Shown piece after piece: positions 22,522 through 33,037 of a DNA stretch of 64,000 bases. The DNA is from Gordionus sp. m RMFG-2023. Its lineage: Eukaryota; Nematomorpha; Gordioida; Chordodea; Parachordodidae. A program made the position numbers and the translations under genes. How positions within the stretch are numbered: position 1 is the stretch's first letter; the number at the start of each line of letters is the position of its first letter. The notes beneath the pieces are model-generated. The model was not told where the DNA came from. It did no database searches and saw only the letters and a program-made list of their open reading frames with translations. The DNA is taken from the NCBI RefSeq assembly GCF_954871325.1, contig NC_088775.1, positions 51,251,561 through 51,315,560 of the forward strand. Reading direction: 5' to 3'.

Positions 22522-22676
22522 AGTAGTATGAATTAAAAAATTAACAATTTTGTTTTATATCTCTATAAAATAAACACATGCAAAACTTTATCCCAAAAAA
22601 TATTTTAAAAATATCGTAAATTGACCGATAACTGATTTGAAACCGACCCAATGACTAAATGTTGCTTTGCTGGCGT

Positions 22677-23428
22677 CAGGGATGCAAGCCGGGCAAAATA
22701 TTTGCCCGGATTCGGTTCGGGTTCGGTTTAAGGTTAAAAAAAATAGGTGGGTTCGGTTCGGGTTAAGTTCAGGGAAATATTTTTGAACCCGGGTTTGGCT
22801 TCAGGTTCAGCTCAGGTTTAAGAATTTTTGAATTGAAAAAAAAACATATTCTATATGTAAATCATAATTATAAAACTAGACATAAATTTGGTATAAAATA
22901 TAAATCTTTTATTTTATTAATAGGCAAAATTAGTTAAAAATACAAAGCATAGTCATGTATAGATTTAAAAATTTTTATTTAGACGTATTTCTTTAAATTA
23001 ACAATATCCAATATAATAATTTTTACTTTAACTTGTTCACTTTCATTTTCCTCTAATTAATATTCTTTGAGAATAAGTTAAAAATTAAAATGGCGTAAAT
23101 GAATTTAATTGTTTAAAATTTATTAATAATCCAATAGGAATCTTTGAGAATAAATATATAAAATTTAAAAATGGAGTAAATGAATTAAGTTGTTTAAAAT
23201 TTATTAACACTTCACTTATTAGAAATTTGAAAATATTATAAAATGTCAAATAAATTATTAGTATTTAAACAATACACTGAACCTGGTTGAACCCGGGTTC
23301 AAAAATTCCCGGGTTCGGTTCGTGGTTTTGAAAATTTCATAAACGGTGTTCAGGTTCGGTTTAGGTTCATATTTTTCCCCAAAAACCTGGGCTTTCTTCT
23401 CCGGGTTCGGGTTTGGTTCGAAAACCTG
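22677..23428. mobile_element. hAT-like MITE with GGGTTCGGTTCGG subterminal repeats
   Basis: A 752 bp element, CAGGGATGCAAGCCGGG to GAAAACCTG, flanked by a perfect 8 bp duplication GCTGGCGT (22669-22676 and 23429-23436). The flanking satellite reads continuously once it is removed. Both ends carry repeats of GGGTTCGGTTCGGG or its inverse. The interior is A+T-rich with a tandemly related block (23090-23215). No coding capacity is recognised. Confidence 0.85.
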
Positions 23429-24009
23429 GCTGGCGTTCCCTGAAAAAATTTTTATTTTTGTTTTATACGCGTACATTTACGTGTTAAACATTATTCCAAA
23501 AATTATTTTAAAAATATTGTGATTTGACCGATGCTCAAAACCGACCACTTACTAAATATTCGATTGACCAAATTTGCTAGTGATATCAACTGAAAATATT
23601 CATTTTTGTTTTATACCTCTATAAACACATGCAAAACATAATCCTAACATTATCCTAAAAAATATTTTAGAAATATCGTGATTTGACCGATAACCGACCC
23701 AATGACTAAATACTGCATTGCTTGCGTTATCTGTGGAAAAATCTTCATTTTTGTTTTATAAACGTATATTTACGTGTTAAGTATTATTCTAAAAAAATAT
23801 TTTGATTTGACCAATTGCCGAGCTCAAAACCGACCACCTATTAAATATTCGATTGACCAAATTTGCTGGTGGTAATATCAATTGAAAAATGTTCATTTTT
23901 GTTTTATATCTCTATAAATACATGGAAAACATTATCCCAAAAAATATTAAAAAAATATCGTGACCGATTGCCGAACTTAAAACCGACCACTTACTAAATA
24001 TTTAATTTT

Positions 24010-24741
24010 TTGTCTACTATATATCATCAAAAGTACGATATCTTAAAAATGATTTAATAGATTAATTTTTCTCATTGAGATTTAATCCCCAACACAAAGC
24101 AAACTATAAAAATAAAATGCTGTAATAGCAAAGAAGATTAAATTTTCATTTACGAATGATATTTTGAATCACTTTCTATATCATTATAAAATGTTTAATG
24201 TTATATTTAATTGTGATTTACATACCGGTTTATATAATTTTTTTAACCGTATTATATTATTCGCACTTAATATTTTGTATTTTCCAATATTTTATTATTC
24301 GCACTTAATATTTTGTATTTTCCAATATTTTATTATTTGTCGAAACTATCATATTTTCAAATATGATTGGTTCTAATAAATTTTTAATGCTTCAAAAAAA
24401 ATCATTTAAATATTAAAAAAATTATCCCCCTCCCCCTTCACCTCGGTAAAAATTCCTAGCTATGCGCCTGGTATTTTTCAATGTCATTTAAATTATAAAG
24501 TTTTTAAAAAATTAGAATTTTTTAAAATATATTATGGCATCATCCTAGAAAGAAAAAAATGAAAAGTGAACGTTATAAATCATAAACAAAAAAATAATTT
24601 TAAATAATAGCTTTTAAAATTTTAAATTATTATATAATTATAAATCATATTTTTGTTTTAAAAATGTCTAATATATTCCTACAGTATTTAATTAGGTAAG
24701 GTATATAATTAATAATTTATATTAAAATTTTATCATTATAG
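24010..24741. other. AT-rich interval with a hAT-type end
   Basis: 24253-24335 holds a ~41 bp unit (TATTCGCACTTAATATTTTG) repeated twice. At 24425-24472 a C-rich tract runs into CCTAGCTATGCGCCTGG, which is the inverse of a typical hAT end beginning CAGGCGCATAGCTAGG. Its partner was not found. No gene is seen before 24742. Confidence 0.4.
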
Positions 24742-24824
24742 TTCAAAAGACAAACCATCTCCTGAGATGGCTATCAAAATTCTTAAAGGGATAAAAAATG
24801 AAGATATTGTGCCTATGATGTATC

Positions 24825-26352
24825 CAGGCGCGTAACCAATGGGGAGGAAATGGGAAAATTTCCCCCCCCCATCGCAAATTTGACTATTTTCATAAATATC
24901 ATTTTAAGCTAATAAAAATTTTACCCCCACCCCCCAGATTCCCCCCCCCCCACCAATCAAAATTTTACAAATATTTGAATATCAATTTTCCAACATATTA
25001 TTCAAAAATATTAATAAAATGGAAAAATATTTAGTCAAAGAGATTGAAATCAAACGATAATTTATAAATAAGGCTGAGCATGAAAAAAAGTAATGTGTCG
25101 TTAGCAGCGATATCATTATTGAATTCAATTGATCAATCAGAGTTTATCATTGCTGCTAGTTGCATCAATAAATTATTTTTAGCTCACTACTTTGTAGAAA
25201 TTTACAAAAACCAAATTTAGATTTGGTTCAAGTTATTGATTTGGCGGAACATTGGAAAATATACATGAACAGGTAGATACAATAAGAATGAATGTAGATA
25301 AATATTTTCATAATATTTATCTAGACGTTGAATCGAAGGCTAAATTTTATGATATAATACTAATTAAACCTCGTCTAGCACCTAGGCCATTATTGAGATG
25401 AAAATAAATATTGGCTCAACTAAAGAATATTATAAAATCCATTTTCATCCCATTCTTAGATACTTTTTTATAGCAAATAAAAGTACGGGTTTTAGATAAA
25501 AAACAAGTCTTTAGCAATCTTCAAGTTTTATTACCCAAAGATCCTTCTTCATTTTCTAATGCCACTATTGGTAAAATTAAATATTTAGAAAAATTTTATT
25601 CCTATGAGATTGATAATGAAATAAATTTAATCAGTGAATTCGAATTGTGGTATAAATATTTATACGTTTAGCTATTTTACCTGAGCATGCTATTGATGCG
25701 CTCAATCGGTGTAAAGAAACTTTGGTTCAATTTCCTAATAATTCGAAGTTGTTTTATATTCTTGCATGTTTGCCTATTACAACATGTACGAATGAAAGGA
25801 CTTTTTCCAACTTGAGAAGGTTGAAAACATATTTACGAAGTACTGAATCTCGGCTAAATGGGTTAGCTCTGTTAAATATACACAGAGATTTGGTTCCAAA
25901 GACAAACGAAATAATTAAAAATCTTGTATTTGATAAGAAGTTAAAAAAAACTTGTTAATTTAATTATTTTCTAGTCAATATTTTTAACTACTATTAATAT
26001 TTTCAATAAAAAAAATTATATTCTACTTATATTGTATGAGAATTTAAGCTGAGGCTAGTTTTTAAAGCAAATTTAAAAAAAAATGACATTACACTTTATT
26101 TCAACACATAAATAAACCTTTACATTTAAAAAAACTTTATTAAATATAATATACCTAACTTGAAATAATAAAAAAGAGGCTTGTAATATCCTATCCATAA
26201 GCACGAATTAGTAAATAATAGTTAAAAATAGAAATATAATTATTATTAAATTATTCATAATTTAATAGAATAGCTAAATAAGACCCGGCCGAAGGCCGGG
26301 GGAAAGCTGAAAAATTTTTCCCCCCTATAAGAAAATCCTGGATACGCCACTG
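24825..26352 (+). mobile_element. hAT transposon (CAGGCGCGTAACC family), copy 1
   Basis: Left end CAGGCGCGTAACCA, right end CTGGATACGCCACTG; imperfect inverted repeats with C-runs next to them. A perfect 8 bp duplication GATGTATC flanks it (24817-24824 and 26353-26360). The interior encodes a broken transposase of the ZMYM-like hAT type, with QKPNLDLVQVIDLAEHW-type text at 25200-25260 and a hATC end at 25660-25958. A GACCCGGCCGAAGGCCGGGGG palindrome-like block lies close to the right end. A related, older copy is at 29113-30975. Confidence 0.93.
25660..25958 (+). pseudogene. hAT transposase C-terminal domain
   Basis: The frame gives LFYILACLPITTCTNERTFS then NLRRLKTYLRSTESRLNGLA, the hATC block of ZMYM-like hAT transposases, where the T-C--ERTFS--R-LKTYLR text is diagnostic. 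It can be read upstream from about 25680 (HAIDALNRC), but the core at 25000-25660 is broken by several stops. The protein ends at 25958 with TAA. It is not expected to be active. Confidence 0.85.
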
Positions 26353-26404
26353 GATGTATCCTTCTTCAAATGAACTCGTCTCTAGCCGAACCACTAGCCT
26401 CTGA

Positions 26405-26960
26405 ACCGGTTCGAGCCTTATAATTTTATGCTTATAAAATAATGTTTAAGTTATTACTAGTATACTGCAAAAATTTTAATTATATTCTAATTATTTTAAA
26501 AATTATTATAAATTACATTTGATTGATAAGCGTCAGTCAAACTTTTATAAACTTTAGTATATTGCCATTTTAGAACATTTTTTAAATATTTTAAGCTTAT
26601 AAATTATAATGTGTAGAGAAAAAATAAATAATATATAAATTATTTACATATAATATTATAAATGGCACATCAAATCTGATATCATAATGACAATGATAGC
26701 TACCCAGTGTGGAAATATGTTTCTCAACAATTAAATTTATATTATCTCCTTATATATGTAATTTGAGTGAGAAGAATTTTGAAAATATATTAATTGTGCG
26801 GCTTAATAAAAAATTTTTAAGTAATTGTTCATATTAAAATTAATCATTGATATTTATTTGTTATATTTATTAATTAAATATTATTTTATAATGTGCAATT
26901 AATAAAAATGAAGGTTTTTATTTATGTGTTTTTATTTTAATTATGAAATAAAAAAAAATT
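26405..26960. other. AT-rich, no gene seen
   Basis: Plain A+T-rich sequence with no long frame, no clear repeat and no inverted ends that I can pair. A short GAACCGGTTCGAGCC block at 26405-26420 resembles the subterminal motif of the following MITE. Confidence 0.3.
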
Positions 26961-26984
26961 TTCCTTATACATAATTTGAAGACC

Positions 26985-27318
26985 AGTTTCAAAAAATTTC
27001 CGGGTTCGGTTCAGGGTTTGGGGAATTTTATAAACGGGGTTCAGGTTCGTTTCGGGTTCCGATTTTTTTTCAAAAACCCAGTTATTCTCCGGGTTTGGTT
27101 CGAATCTCTGGGAAAAAGAACCAATCTAATATTAATATAAAAATATACACAGAAAAAAATTTACTTAAAAAAATAGGTTTGAATACAAAAGTGTTCAAGC
27201 AGGTTTTTAGAGGTTCGAACCGAACCGATATTTTTATTTTTTGCGAACCGAACCTGAACCTTGAACCGTTATTTTTATCCTAACCAGAACCGATATTCGT
27301 TTCGGCTTGGATCCCTGG
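26985..27318. mobile_element. hAT-like MITE remnant with GGTTCGG / CCGAACC repeats
   Basis: Left part: CCGGGTTCGGTTCAGGG, GGGGTTCAGGTTCG and CCGGGTTTGGTTCG. Right part: CGAACCGAACCGATA, GCGAACCGAACCTGAACC and TTCGGCTTGGATCCCTGGGG. The layout, inward-facing G+C-rich repeats at both ends of a short element, is the same as at 22677-23428, but the ends are too eroded to give a TSD. Confidence 0.55.
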
Positions 27319-27324
27319 GGTCTA

Positions 27325-28110
27325 CTAAGGATTATCCAATTTTTCTCGGCCCACTTTATTTGTATGGGAATGCAGGTTAACAAACTTATAATATTTTCTT
27401 TTCAGATTTAAAGGAAATTGTAAAAAAAACCTATTTAATAAAAATAATATAATCTTTAAAACAGATGATGACAAGGCTCTACTTACCTCCATAAAACAAA
27501 ATTTTCTGAATACCGTGCAATTATTATGCACAAGATATAAAAAAAATATTAAAAATTATTTAAGAGATAAAGAGGGGGTTCCAAAAGAAAATATTAAAAA
27601 TTATTTAAGAGATAATGAGGTGGTTCCCGAAGTAATAAGAAACAATACAATATCTTTAATTTTTGGAAACAATGGCATGGTATTTCCAATTCTGATGATA
27701 TATTTTTTTTGATAAACTTAATAATTTACTTAAATTTTGCGAAATTAATCACTATTATTTTTTTATAAAACATATTAACATTTATTTAGAAAAGAATTTG
27801 TGCAATTATGTTTATTTCCTATTAAAAATAAATTTATAAGTGATTTATGAACTAACAACAATTGTGAATGTTTTTAAAAGTTAAACTAATTGGAAATCAC
27901 GTCATTTTATTAACTTATGATATAATAAATAATAAGGTACAAATACAAGAAGATCTTGAAAGAGCTTTGATAGGGAAAGGAGAATATTACTTGGCTGAGG
28001 GGTATTAATCATTTCACTTAGATTTATCAATTTGGGAGAAATTTAGTGAGGAAGATAAAAAAAATGAGGTAAATAAATTTAATAAAAGGTAGTAAAAAAC
28101 TGGAAAAAGA
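27325..28110 (+). pseudogene. MULE-like DDE transposase fossil
   Basis: Pieces read KDYPIFLGPLYLYG, QTYNIFFSDLKEIVKKTYL, DDDKALLTSIKQNFLNTVQL, LCTRYKKNIKNYLRDKEGV, and later TNWKSRHFINL, EDLERALIGKGEYYLAEGY and LSIWEKFSEEDKK. I recall the order D-EKAL--A----FP----LLCT-H-K-N--DYL---GV, then W-S, then ER---G-GEY-LAE--- from Mutator-like transposases common in cnidarian and mollusc genomes. The longest frame is 27408-27712. A 45 bp in-frame duplication (NIKNYLRD at 27545 and 27590) and several stops mark it as dead. No terminal inverted repeats were found. Confidence 0.6.
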
Positions 28111-28660
28111 AAAGGTTATGTCATCATGCGGTGAACTAATACTTTTAAAACCTAAAATTTCTAAAAAAAAAAAACCTTTAAAATAAAAAAAAATAGGACA
28201 GTATCAATATTAAAATTGAAAATTAAGGCCCTAAACGTATTACTCTTTTTCATATATATTATATATATATCAAATCAATCTTTTAATTTTACAATAGATA
28301 TTTGTATCAGACATACTGTTCCATCCCATCCTAATCATTAAATACTCCATCATATAATCAACTCAGAAATTAATTTTTTATACATATCGCATACAAATAC
28401 CAATTTTTTAAAAATATTTTTATTTACATCGCATATAAATATCAATTTTTTTTTAATTTTTTTATTAATATCGCATACAAATACAATATTATAATTAATT
28501 TATTATTCATAATTTCTATTTTGTTAAATATTTTTCAAAATACATGAGGAAATAATTATATCAAATAGAGAAGAAAATACTAGGAAATAACTGAGCCTCA
28601 TTTAATTATATATATTTATATTATTTTTTGAATATTTTTGATGATATATTGAGAAAAGGT
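28110..28660. other. AT-rich interval with a short tandem repeat
   Basis: At about 28376-28492, a ~55 bp unit around TATCGCATACAAATAC is repeated three times. The rest is A+T-rich without a recognisable frame. Confidence 0.5.
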
Positions 28661-29060
28661 TTTAAGCTTGACAATCGGTCAAATCACGATATTTTTTTAA
28701 TATTTTTTGGGATAATGTTTTTCATGTATTTATAAAGATATGAAACAAAAATTATCATTTTTTAATTGATATTACAAGCAAATTTGGATAAACGAATATT
28801 TAGTAAGTGGTCGGGTTTGAGCTCGGCAATCGTTAAATCACAATATTTTTACAATAATTTTTGGAATAATGCTTAACACGTTAATGTACAAGTATAAAGC
28901 AAAAATAAAGATTTCTTCAGGCATAACACTGAAGCATTTAGTTAAAGGGTCGGTTTCAAATCACGAAATATTAAATAAAAATAGAATTATATAATAAGAT
29001 TTTGATTGATTATGATTAATTGTTTTAAGCAATGCAGTATTTAGTCATACAGCCTGCCGA
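28660..29060. repeat. Inverted copies of the 20.8-24.0 kb satellite
   Basis: CTTGACAATCGGTCAAATCA, CAAATTTGGATAAACGAATA and TTTAGTAAGTGGTCGG are reverse complements of the CCGATTG, TCGATTGACCAAATTTG and CCACTTACTAAATA blocks of the satellite at 20.8-24.0 kb. About two units are present. The switch of orientation lies somewhere between 24.0 and 28.7 kb. Confidence 0.7.
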
Positions 29061-29112
29061 CCACTATAAAGAATTGCCGGAAAAAATCAGACAATGCACA
29101 CATTGTCGGGAA

Positions 29113-30975
29113 CAGGCGCGTAACCAAGCCCCCCCCATGGAAAATTTGCCAGTTTTTATAAATATCATTTTAAGCTAATAAAAAAATTCCCCCTCCAGGT
29201 TAAATTTTTGCAACAATTTAATTATAATTTTTTCAACATTAAACTTACTCTTAAAATATTTTGTTAAATTTAAAGAAGTATAAGATAAATAAAAATTTAA
29301 TGCGAAGACAAGGTTGATGTTCCCCAGCTATGAGTGGTCATTTAAATGGTGTCAAAGCACATATTAAATTAAATACACATCCGCTATCTATGTTCCCTTG
29401 ACATATCATTCGTTGAATTTTGCAATTCATGTGCTCTAACTTCTCTATAAGCAATGTAATGGGTATTTTAACTTAAAAAAAATAGATATAATTTATTTTT
29501 AGCAATTATATCCAAAATTTGTAATTTTTTTAAATATCCGAAGTGGTGAAATGTTTTAAATTGAACTATATAAATAAATGAACCAGAAATCCATTTTCAA
29601 AAATTTTAAAAAATATACCATACTCGATGGGTTTTACGTTATGATCCAGCTTCGGCATTTATAGAACTGGAAGAAAGGATCAAAATATCTTTAAATGAAA
29701 TTATTCAATAGCACGATAGTAATGTGTCTTCAGATGCGATATCAATAATAAATTCTATAGATCAGTCAGAATTTATTTTTGTTGCGATAATAAATTATCT
29801 TTTTACCTCAAATACTATGTAGAAATATACAAAAACCAAATTTAAATTTGGTTCAATGATTGATTTGGAGGAAAATATATACGAACCGTTAAATACAATA
29901 AGGATGAATGTAGTCAATATTTTCATCATATTTATATAGACGTTGAATCCAAAGCCTAATCTTATGACATAACATTAATTAAACCTCGTCTCGCACCTAG
30001 GTAATTATTAAGATGCAATATAAATGTTGGTTCAATTGAAGAATATTATAAAATATCAATTTTCATCCCATTTTTGGACACTTTTTTATCGCAAATAAAA
30101 GCATGAGATAAAAAAGTATTTAACAATATTTAAAGTTTATTACCTAAAGACACTTCCATGTTTTCTAATGTTACTATTGATAAAATAAAATATTTAGCAA
30201 AATTATATTTCTATGATATTGATTAGAAAATCAATCTAATTAGTGAATTTGAATTGCGATTTAAATATTTACTACGTTGTTATTTTGCCTGAGCATGATA
30301 TTGATGCGCTAAATCGGTGTGAGGAACCAAATATTTTGAAGTTGTTTTATATTCTTGCATGTTTACTTATTACAACATGTACGAATGAAAGGACCTTTTC
30401 CAACTTAAGAAGATTAAAAACATATTTCCAAAATAGTATTTCCGAATCTAGGATAAATGGGTTAGCTCTTTTAAATATCAACAAAGATATGGTTCCTTAC
30501 GCCAAATGAATTCTTGATTAATTGGCAAATTCCCAACGAAAATTAAAATTTACATTATAATTATAGTATTTAATAAAACTTATTTTAAAATTATTTTCTA
30601 GTCAATATTTTATACACACTACAATTAGTATATTCAATAAAATAATTTATTCTACTTATATTGTATGAGAATTTTCTTAGCTGAAGCTAGTTTTTAAAAA
30701 AAATTATAATACTTAAACTTTATTCCAATTCTACATTTTAAAAAAAAATTAAATATAATATATACATAAATTAAAATAATAAAAAATTGGGTTATAATCT
30801 TTATTTCTTTTCTAAATATCCATAAGCGTGAAATATTAAATAAAACCTAAAAATCTTGATAAGAATTATGAATAGTTTAATAGAATAGATAATATTTATG
30901 ACCCGGCCAAAGACCGGATAAAAGCTTTCCAAAATCTAGCTAAAAAGCCATAGGAAAATCCTGGATATGCCTATG
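29113..30975 (+). mobile_element. hAT transposon (CAGGCGCGTAACC family), copy 2, older
   Basis: Begins CAGGCGCGTAACCAAGCC and ends CTGGATATGCCTATG, matching the ends of 24825-26352. The interior is colinear with that copy (the stretches at 29700-30000 and 30050-30240 align with 25080-25400 and 25430-25620). A GGCCAAAGACCGG block near the right end matches the GGCCGAAGGCCGG of copy 1. The flanking bases do not give a clear 8 bp duplication, consistent with greater age. Confidence 0.8.
30243..30509 (+). pseudogene. hAT transposase C-terminal domain
   Basis: The frame contains PEHDIDALNRCEEPN, LKLFYILACLLITTCTNER and TFSNLRRLKTYFQNSISESR, the same hATC domain as at 25660-25958 with more amino-acid changes. 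The upstream core is broken by many stops. It stops at TGA near 30509. Confidence 0.8.
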
Positions 30976-31405
30976 GCCTATAACAAAACATTAACGATAA
31001 CATATACAAACATACTTTTACTCAAGACTTTGATGAATTAATAAAAATTAAAAAAATAGTTGATCATAATCTCACTTTTTGCTAAATTATGAATATAATA
31101 GATAGTAAAATGTTTTTAAAAAAGTAAAAAGTCTTGGTAAATTAGGCAGCTTTCAAAGTTGGGCAAAAATCTTGGTCCAACCGGTGCATTAGAAAGTTTA
31201 TCTGTATTCTTTAATAAATCACTATATGTTATTCACAGTTGTTGAAAAATATCATAGCACTTTAATATAAGGAAGGTAGCTGGAAACAGTTGTGGAAATG
31301 AACTAAAATCCTTAAAAGTTATATAACATCTTAAATGATAGGGGAGGTATAGAAATTTAAATAAATTCCCAGAATGGAGATGAATTAAAGAATAAAAAAA
31401 ATAAC

Positions 31406-31504
31406 CTGGGAATTCAGCCAATGTGGTCCACAATAAATCAACGTAATCAGATCTTTGTAAAGGGTGACAATCCAATAAGCACGAAGGTTGCGATAATTGT
31501 TTGC
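31406..31504 (-). CDS. SVOP-like transporter, exon D (upstream exon)
   Basis: The minus-strand frame reads QPSCLLDCHPLQRSDYVDLL then WTTLAEFPG, matching the C--AC--L---DYMDLLWTTLAEFPG segment that precedes the helix 7-8 region in SVOP proteins. The donor is CCCAG|GTTATT at 31406, splitting the Gly codon after its first base. The acceptor is most likely GGCTCAG at 31505-31506 (exon to 31504) or TTAAG (exon to 31513). The next segment of the protein (helix 8 with its GR-T loop, about 35-40 residues) should be encoded between here and 8294, but I did not find it; it may be hidden among the transposons or lie in sequence I could not recognise. Confidence 0.75.
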
Positions 31505-31513
31505 CTGAGCCAC

Positions 31514-32480
31514 CTTAATAATTTTAATTACAGAATCATGTTAATATGAACAAATTTAATATATCCAATAAACAATATAGGTTTAACGTTTAATCTTTAT
31601 TTTATTTGTGATGGTATATTTCATAAGAGAAAAAAGTTCATTTTTGCTTTATAATTAAAATCAGCTAAATTTATTACAGATCAATTCTAAATTTTTTTTA
31701 AACTAAACAAAAATTACATTTCTGAGAATGTTCAAGCAAATATAACATAAAAATGCGTTTCCTAAAAGTATTTTAGAAATTATCAAATGTTTAAAATTGA
31801 AAGTAAAAAATAATGGTTCGTCTCCTGTGTAACAATTCTTCATTAGGAAAAAATAATTTCATCCTAATGTTTAAAATAACAAGTACAAATTTTTTTTTAA
31901 ACCATGACATTTGTCACCGGATTCAAACAATTCGGTCGTCATCAAAACAATTCCATAATAAGAAAAGGCATTCACCATCCTAAGTTGTTTATTTAATTTA
32001 AAAAATATATATTTAACAATTTTTCTAAGAATAATTTATGCAAATAATATAATTTTGCTTATAACTATCCCGTTAGAGCCCTTAAGATTCCAGAGAATTT
32101 TTTTAGTGGATATATAGTAAAACCTATAGCGTTGATAGAAGAGTGTCAGAAACAAAAATTAATGAAGAGAGAATTAGTATAGAAAAATTAGAAGAGTGTG
32201 GAATAGATTTCATCTTAGAATTTTAATTGCATGATTATAAAGGATGTACCGATGATCGACTCTATAACAAATTTTTTCAAAGACTTCGGCCAATATTGAT
32301 TAATTGGACAATCCGATTTGATATCAAAGGGAGGTAAAAGTTATTTTTATCCGTATAAAGAAGATGGGCAAATTTTCTTTAAAGTATCTAGAGATAGATA
32401 AAGATACTTTTCAAAATTATATACTTAATAAAAAAAAATATCTAGATCAAAGAACTTCATGCCCTGAATTTTTTGATAAA
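31514..32480. other. Interval with a direct repeat and a decayed coding-like stretch
   Basis: 31800-31990 contains two related units (TTCGTCTCCTGTGTAACAAT... and TTCGGTCGTCATCAAAACAAT..., each followed by ATAAGAAAAGGCATT-like text). 32080-32460 looks like decayed coding sequence in several frames (VRALKIPENFFSGYIVKPIA, then MIDSITNFFKDFGQY, then YPYKEDGQIFFKVSRD). I cannot assign it; a transposase or viral-type fossil is possible. Confidence 0.35.
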
Positions 32481-32880
32481 GCGCCGTAAAATTACAAGGC
32501 CCGGTCCGGACAGTATTTAATATTAAAAAAAATTCCCAAGCCCGGCCCAAACCGATAATAAGTTTCAAAAATTTTGCCTAAGTCCATATCCAAAAATTTA
32601 ATTTATTGTATTCAATGAAAATAAACAATATTTCAGTGCATAGGCAATCATTTTGTTGCTCACTGAAATCTATCATTATTAGAACAAAAAAATTGCAATA
32701 TTTTTTAAGTTATAAACTGTTTTAAATAAGCTAAATTTAAATGAAAATTTTTTTAGGTCCAAGCCTGGCCCATTAAAAAAAATTTCAAAAAGACAAGCAC
32801 AGCTAGGCCCGGTAGAAAATATAATATTAGATGGTATGCAGACAGGCCCGGCCAATGAAGGTTTTCTGATCTAGATACAT
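32480..32880. mobile_element. hAT-like MITE with GGCCCGG subterminal repeats
   Basis: Left part CAAGGCCCGGTCCGGACAG and CCCAAGCCCGGCCC; right part AAGCCTGGCCC, TAGGCCCGG and CAGGCCCGGCC, ending near TCTGATCTAG. The arrangement fits a short non-autonomous hAT. Ends and TSD are not resolved. Confidence 0.5.
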
Positions 32881-33037
32881 ATACTTCAAAATACTTTAAA
32901 AAATTGACATAATGTGAAATAATATATTCTTGGATTGTGTTAAAAAATTAGACATAATGCTAAAGAAAACTATTTATCTACATTTCATAATATATTTCCC
33001 TATAGGGCGTTTACTGTAGTGTATTTAAACCTGTGCG

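Larger units (their letters stand above)
20790..24010. repeat. Satellite-like repeat array interrupted by transposons
   Basis: Units contain TTCATTTTTGTTTTATA, CATTATCC-AAAAAATATTTT, TTTGACCGATTGCCGA, ACCGACCACTTACTAAATAT and TCGATTGACCAAATTTGCTAG in fixed order, about 150-190 bp per unit. Copies are seen at 20800-20928, 22530-22676, and 23437-24000 (three or more units). The hAT copy 2 and a MITE have inserted into it, splitting the array. The same repeat in the opposite orientation occurs at 28660-29060. Confidence 0.75.
24742..26404 (+). other. Possible last exon of an unidentified gene, interrupted by a hAT
   Basis: After an acceptor-like TATCATTATAG at 24741, one frame reads SKDKPSPEMAIKILKGIKNE then DIVPMMY up to 24824. 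Leaving out hAT 24825-26352 and one copy of its 8 bp duplication, the frame continues at 26361 as PSSNELVSSRTTSL and stops at TGA (26402-26404). The composition looks like protein and the C-terminal TSL would suit a PDZ-ligand, but I do not recognise the protein. The minus strand is also open over this stretch, which lowers confidence. If it was a host exon, the hAT has broken it unless it is spliced out. Confidence 0.35.

Noticed and set aside
22677-23428. GGGTTCGG-type repeats considered as interstitial telomere sequence
   Set aside because: They occur at both ends of an element with a perfect 8 bp duplication and are imperfect and oriented inward; they are subterminal repeats of a hAT-like MITE.
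27376-27405. A 30-nt intron (GTTAAC to TTTTCAG) with good splice-site consensus
   Set aside because: Reading straight through gives QTYNIFFS, which fits the MULE-type protein at this position, so it is coding sequence that happens to look like an intron.
28066-28085. A 20-nt intron (GTAAATAAATTTAATAAAAG) that would extend the frame after EEDKKNE
   Set aside because: It lies in a decayed transposase fossil and in A+T-rich sequence where GT and AG are frequent; there is no support for such tiny introns in the SVOP-like gene, whose shortest intron here is about 148 bp.
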